From: Denticeps clupeoides
Lineage: Eukaryota > Chordata > Actinopteri > Clupeiformes > Denticipitidae
Direction: 5' to 3'
DNA: 64,000 bases
Assembly: GCF_900700375.1 (NCBI RefSeq)
Contig: NC_041707.1
Coordinates: 32,446,764 to 32,510,763 of the forward strand
This document shows, piece by piece, positions 59,440 to 64,000 of this stretch. The notes beneath the pieces were generated by a model, which searched no databases, was not told the origin of the DNA, and saw nothing but the letters and a program-made list of their open reading frames with translations. Made by a program: the position numbers and the translations under genes. Each line of letters starts with the position of its first letter. Within the stretch, counting starts at the first letter, position 1.

Positions 59440-60880
59440 CATGGTCTGATTTTTTTTTTTCTCCCTCCATTAAAAGAAATTACAGTGTCACCAGTCAAGG
59501 TGTGTCATGTATTAGGCCACAAACAAGCAACTTTGACAAAGCCCAACTGTTTTGGCTTTTAAGACTGAATCAGAACCAAAATGAGTGTTTCCAGTATAGA
59601 CTTACTTTTAAGAAAGGGCACGTTTTATCCAATCTGATTCAGTTCCACACAAGGGCTTTTGTAGCACATTGATGCCCCCCTCCATTCTTGGTGCCAGTTG
59701 ATCCCCTCGTATCCCAGCCTTGATGGGTCAGGAGTGTTGATGGCGTGTGGGGTTAAACCCTGTAAGCTGTTCACCACCTTCAATATCAGGATACAAGCTG
59801 GAAATGTCTGGTGGGTGCTGAGCGAGTCAGAGGTGACAGCAGGTGGCAGTGTGGGACAATTCCACTCTAGTAACAGTCTTTTTACCCTGTTCTCATGCAT
59901 GACTCACAGGTAATGTGAAAAGAAGATCCGCAGTGCTGGCCAGCATGTGTTGTAGTATCACACAGGTCACTGCGTTTCCCTTGACGAATGTGAGCCCCTC
60001 AGGTCGGGCCTTACAGGGTTCCATCAAAACAGCACTTCTGAATTCCAGCTGTTCTTACACAGGCTCTTTAAAATGTCCCTGCCTGCTCTGCAATGGGGGA
60101 ATGGCTATAGGTTTGTAATAAACCGCAGAGGTCTCCATAAATAAACACCCACTGCCTTGTCTGAATGACGCCAAAGAGTGGGAGACATGCAAATTTGCAC
60201 ATCTGTTATGCATGAAGAGGGAGATTTGGAAAAACCATCGGACCAGTTTAGACCAATAGCATGCAGCAATATGTGTGGTCAAACATGGAGAGTGCAAGTT
60301 ATCCTCCATGCGAAGGTCACTGTCACGTAATAATATGCAACAACATTCCTGATGAGGGTACAACTAGTCAGAGACATGTTGTGCATGGAAGACTGAACTA
60401 ATTCTAATGGGTGGTAGTAGCCTAGTGGGTAACACACTCGCCTATGAACCAGAAGACCCAGGTTCAAATCTTACTGACTACCATTGTGTCCCTGAGCAAG
60501 ACACTTAAGGTTGAGTGTCTCCAGGGGGGGACTGTCCCTGTAACTACTGATTGTAAGTAGCTCTGGATAAGGGCGTCTGATAAATGTACCATTTCAGCCG
60601 AACCCTCCAGAAGAAACACCCCATCACATGTGGGTTAACAGTGTGCCGTAAGGTCAAACTGAATAAAGATGTTCATGTCCCAAGCATTCCAGAATTATGT
60701 GTTTTATGATGTCGTCTGGTTATTGGCTGCATGTTTGTCTTCACAGAATTAAAATTCAGTGCTGGTTTTCTTCACAGACCTACGCAGCCGGTTATCACAG
60801 TTATTATTATCTCAAGCACACTTAACTGATTCAACATATTGATACTAATATGATTCGTATTTTCACAAATGTAGTAAATC
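59440..60880. other. Gap between eif5 and mark3
   Basis: No exon found. Contains a family II SINE (60408-60592) and otherwise unassigned sequence. Confidence 0.5.
60408..60592 (+). mobile_element. SINE family II, nearly full length
   Basis: GTGGTAGTAGCCTAGTGGGT, B box GGTTCAAATC, and tail CTCTGGATAAGGGCGTCTGA. Confidence 0.9.
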
Positions 60881-60889
60881 TGGTAACTA

Positions 60890-61697
60890 GACGTGCTGGT
60901 CACTCGCGAAACCTGTAACACCGGTTCCACGCAGAACGGTCCACGGCCAGTGCTCCTCCACAGGCTCCGGCGTCCATTTATTTCGGTCGGAGTGAACTTT
61001 CCGCGCCGGGCGCCAATGAGCTCCGAGGTCCGCCCGTTTCCTCACTTCCTCTGCATCTCCGGGGCTCGGCTCGGCACTCGGCCGCTACCGGGTGGCCATC
61101 TTGGATCCGGGTCTAACGCGAGCCGACAGGCGGACATGGGCGGGAGAGGAGCGGCTTCCCCGGGGCAGTAGCGCGCCAGAGCGTCCCTGTCCGCCCGGAG
61201 GGGGAGATTCATTGACGGCTCTTTCCTTTTTTCGGAGAATGATATTCGACGTTTCGATGTAGGCTCGGACGTTCCGTGGGATTCTGTGGGAGGCCCGCTG
61301 AGTACAGCCGCACTTCACTTGGTGTTTTTTTTTTTTTTCCTCCTCCCAACACCGGACATCCTAAATACGGACTCAACGGAGACCTCGGGCCGGGCCGATG
61401 CCTTTATTTCGGGAGTAGTGTCGCGTTTGTGAGAAACATTTCCACCTCTTTTAATTAAGCATCGTAAGATTTCCTCTTTTTTTACAGTAAAAAAAAAAAC
61501 TGTAGTCAGAGCTCCGAAATCGCAGGCTTAAGTTTCCGACAAGTTTTTCATTCGGCTAAAAAAAAAAAAAAAATCTTCTCAGTCCCTGATATCGAGTTTT
61601 CCTCTGAGGATTTGTTTCTTTTAATAATCAAATTAACAAAGGCTTGTGGTCGGGGGGGGGTGGGGGGGTGGGGAGGCTGCGTTCGCAAACCGTCAAA
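60890..61697 (+). promoter_or_regulatory. mark3: mark3 CpG-island promoter and 5' UTR
   Basis: CpG-rich from about 60890 through the first coding exon to about 62200. No TATA box. Homopolymer A and G runs (61490-61575, 61652-61668) lie in the leader. Confidence 0.6.
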
Positions 61698-63199
61698 ATG
61701 TCAACAAGGACGCCGCTGCCCACCGTCAACGAGCGCAAGGCGGAAAACGTGAGTGTGTTTGTGGAACGTCCATCTTCTCCACCTCTTCTTTCTTATTTTT
61801 TTTTGGCTTCGCGTGTTGATCTACGTGTTCGTGTCGCAGTGTGCTGACGGGGCGCTTTAAGTGGATCGGCCACGACGTGCCAGTCTTGAGGCAGATGGGA
61901 GCCCCACGCCGGAACCGCGGCGGCTTAGCGGCTCCTGCGGGAGCGCGACATATGTCGCGCGCGGGCTTAACGTCGCCACCCTTGTACGTGGTGCAGAAAA
62001 CCGGCGAGTGCGAGTGGCCACATGTTGCACAGCTCCACGCGACCAAGATTAGGGACGAACACGGGACGTGGGTGCTGTAGTCCTGTCCGAGTCCACAGTT
62101 CCCGCGATGTCTCCGTCAGTATCGGTGGTGTAGGGGGGGGGGGTATCGACGGGTAACGTTCGATGTCGCTGAGTCAGTCACAGTAGCAAAATGAAGGGAT
62201 CGCAGCAGGGCATGAGGCGCCGCATGGGCACAGTAAGTACGGGACCGTGGAAATGAAGTGTCGCCGTCTTGTAATCGATCAGCCTAGTGGGGAGGGACCG
62301 CTGGGTCACGTGGTGTCACGTTGCTGTCATAATGTCCTGCAGCCAGTGCATTAGTGCATCCTTCAGACGGGCTAATTGGATTCTCACTGGAAGGTGGGCG
62401 TTAGGGCTCAGAGCTTCCACCGTATCCAGAGAGTAAACCGGAATGGAAATCCGAAACTTCCCTCCACTGGAACCAAGTGACTGGTCTTTGCCGTGGAACA
62501 TCAGCTGGCCCGGAAGTTTATTTTTTTACGGAGAACAGGAAATTGTGGGAATGGTCGTAGGGTCGGGAATTTTGTGTCTGTGAATGAAAAGTCTGAAACA
62601 GAAACACTTCTTAGTGAATGAAATTTATCATCGTGGCAAGCCCATGTCTAAAGGGCCAAAGTGGTCGAACAAATGCTTGTTTTACTCTCTTTTGGTGCTG
62701 CTGTCTGGGGGTTCTGTGAATGGGTCATTGGGTGTTAGGACTGAATGGGTGGACTGGGAACTGGAGGGGGGTTGGGTGGTGGTAGGATGGTGTGGTTGCG
62801 GTGCTAATGGACCCTTTCAATGGACTGAATCAATAATGCCAGGCTCTTTGTGTGTGTGTGTGTGTGTGTGTGTGGAGTGCAAATGGACCAGATCGATCTG
62901 AAGGACGGTTTAAACCACATTTGTAAAGAATTGTGGCCTTTATCGCTTGTATTTATGCACATAAGTAACCAGTGTGTTGGTTTTCTTTCCATGCGTGCCC
63001 ACAGCACACGTCAAACGGTCATGGCCGTGCGGAGGTCACCTCACGCTCTGTCAGGTCCAGTGGCCGAAGTCGAAGCTCTGCTGGATCTGCCAGTGAGGAC
63101 CAGCAGCCCCATATTGGGAATTACCGACTACTCAAAACCATCGGGAAGGGGAACTTTGCCAAGGTCAAGCTGGCTCGGCACATCCTGACAGGCCAAGAG
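61698..63199 (+). CDS. mark3: MAP/microtubule affinity-regulating kinase 3, first two coding exons (partial)
   Basis: Exons 61698-61748 and 63005-63199; the gene continues beyond the window. The N-terminus [17 protein letters not shown] is nearly identical to human MARK3. A Ser/Arg-rich stretch follows ([19 protein letters not shown]), then the kinase domain start [20 protein letters not shown] with the glycine-rich loop G64-x-G66-x-x-A69. MARK3 (Par-1 family) phosphorylates microtubule-associated proteins and cell-polarity factors. The catalytic loop, T-loop, UBA and KA1 domains lie outside the window. Both junctions are phase 0. Confidence 0.95.
62849..62874. repeat. (TG)n microsatellite
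   Basis: About 13 TG units in mark3 intron 1. Confidence 0.95.
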
Positions 63200-63368
63200 G
63201 TGAGACGGCATAAGAGGCAGCATGTATTTAGACATTGGTGAAAATTGTTTGAATGATTTAAAAAAAAAAAAAAAAAAAAAAAGTAGTGTTTAATATCATA
63301 CAGAGTGGAACTGGCTGAATTGAATTCTCACAATGAGTCAGATCTTAAGACTCTAGCAAATCCGCATG

Positions 63369-63369
<1 letters not shown>

Positions 63370-63411
<42 letters not shown>
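63370..63411. repeat. (CA)n microsatellite
   Basis: About 20 CA units in mark3 intron 2. Confidence 0.95.
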
Positions 63412-63415
<4 letters not shown>

Positions 63416-63454
63416 TAAACACAAGACCAGGGTTTGAGATTCAGCTTTTAAGAA

Positions 63455-63725
63455 TCCTGGCTTAAAGGTCCTGTATTATGGAAACATGTTTTGCTTTTAT
63501 ATAGGTCTTAGTGGTTTTGTCTGCTGAGAGAATCTCCCACCGCTCCCCTAAACAAGTAGCTCCACCAACAATCATGGCTTGAAAACGTGCAAATCATTGC
63601 AGTTGCTCATTGATTGGATGTAAAAATTCCATCATGCGAGACTGAGTGGTTTAATTGTTTTTTGTTTTAAAAAAAAAAATGCTGACATGACTTCCTCTTT
63701 GTGCCGAATATTGTGGTTGGGGAAT
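63455..63725. repeat. Dispersed repeat shared with an eif5 intron
   Basis: Partner of 55395-55735. Same block order and same strand. Confidence 0.6.
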
Positions 63726-64000
63726 GGTGTTTATAACATCATTTTCACGAATGGCTGCTCACTTCTATAGGCCGCTCTCCTCCTCGTCCCGCCTCTCTCC
63801 TCGTCATTAGCGTTTGAAGCTACATGTAAAGCACCGAAACTGCTTGTTCTGGGAAAAAGTGACAGGCCAAATGTGGCTGTAATTCTGCACCAGGTCAGAG
63901 ACTATAGACTATAGATACAGTGTTAGGGGACCACCGATTTAAAAGCAGGCTTCTTAAAACTGAACCTCACACCCTGGTCTTGTTTTTAAGTTGTAACAGT

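Noticed and set aside
59625-59900. 91-codon minus-strand frame downstream of eif5
   Set aside because: No homology I recognise, no splice context, and it is antisense to the region just after the eif5 poly(A) signal.

Overview
This window is nuclear DNA from a ray-finned fish, most likely a teleost. The evidence is intron-rich genes with GT-AG junctions, fish-type Tc1 transposons, tRNA-derived SINEs, L2-like LINE tails, and the vertebrate gene order exoc3l4 - tnfaip2 - eif5 - mark3 (as on human 14q32). The species cannot be named from the sequence.

Layout. 0-5 kb: an unrecognised minus-strand gene whose last exons are duplicated in tandem. It seems to start at a CpG-rich, possibly bidirectional promoter near 4.7-5.1 kb, which may also drive a spliced non-coding plus-strand transcript carrying a 14/15-bp minisatellite. 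7-12 kb: SINE and LINE debris. 12.1-22.8 kb (+): a 13-exon Sec6-domain gene of 801 codons, best read as exoc3l4. 25.8-30.8 kb (+): a 12-exon Sec6-domain gene of 650 codons, best read as tnfaip2. 34.4-37.9 kb (-) and 47.6-50.8 kb (-): two more TNFAIP2-like Sec6 genes of 623 and 549 codons. 39.9-43.0 kb: a young, gag-only Ty3/gypsy-type LTR element with 324-bp LTRs and a GGAAT target duplication. 53-59.4 kb (+): complete eif5 (431 codons, the same as human), with upstream ORFs in poor AUG contexts. 60.9 kb to the end (+): the CpG promoter and first two coding exons of mark3.

The exon models were built by hand from splice signals. In every complete model the reading frame closes exactly (total coding length divisible by three, all junction phases compatible), and the four Sec6 genes share exon lengths and phases in their second halves. 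The Sec6 proteins are exocyst-related. TNFAIP2 (M-Sec) is an NF-kB-inducible factor for membrane protrusions and tunnelling nanotubes. The two inverted extra copies have a TATA-like box with a kB-like site just upstream, as would be expected of inducible immune genes. eif5 and mark3 are housekeeping genes with CpG promoters.

Most of the rest is introns and decayed repeats: at least three tRNA-derived SINE families, L2-like LINE pieces, three Tc1/mariner families, and minisatellites.
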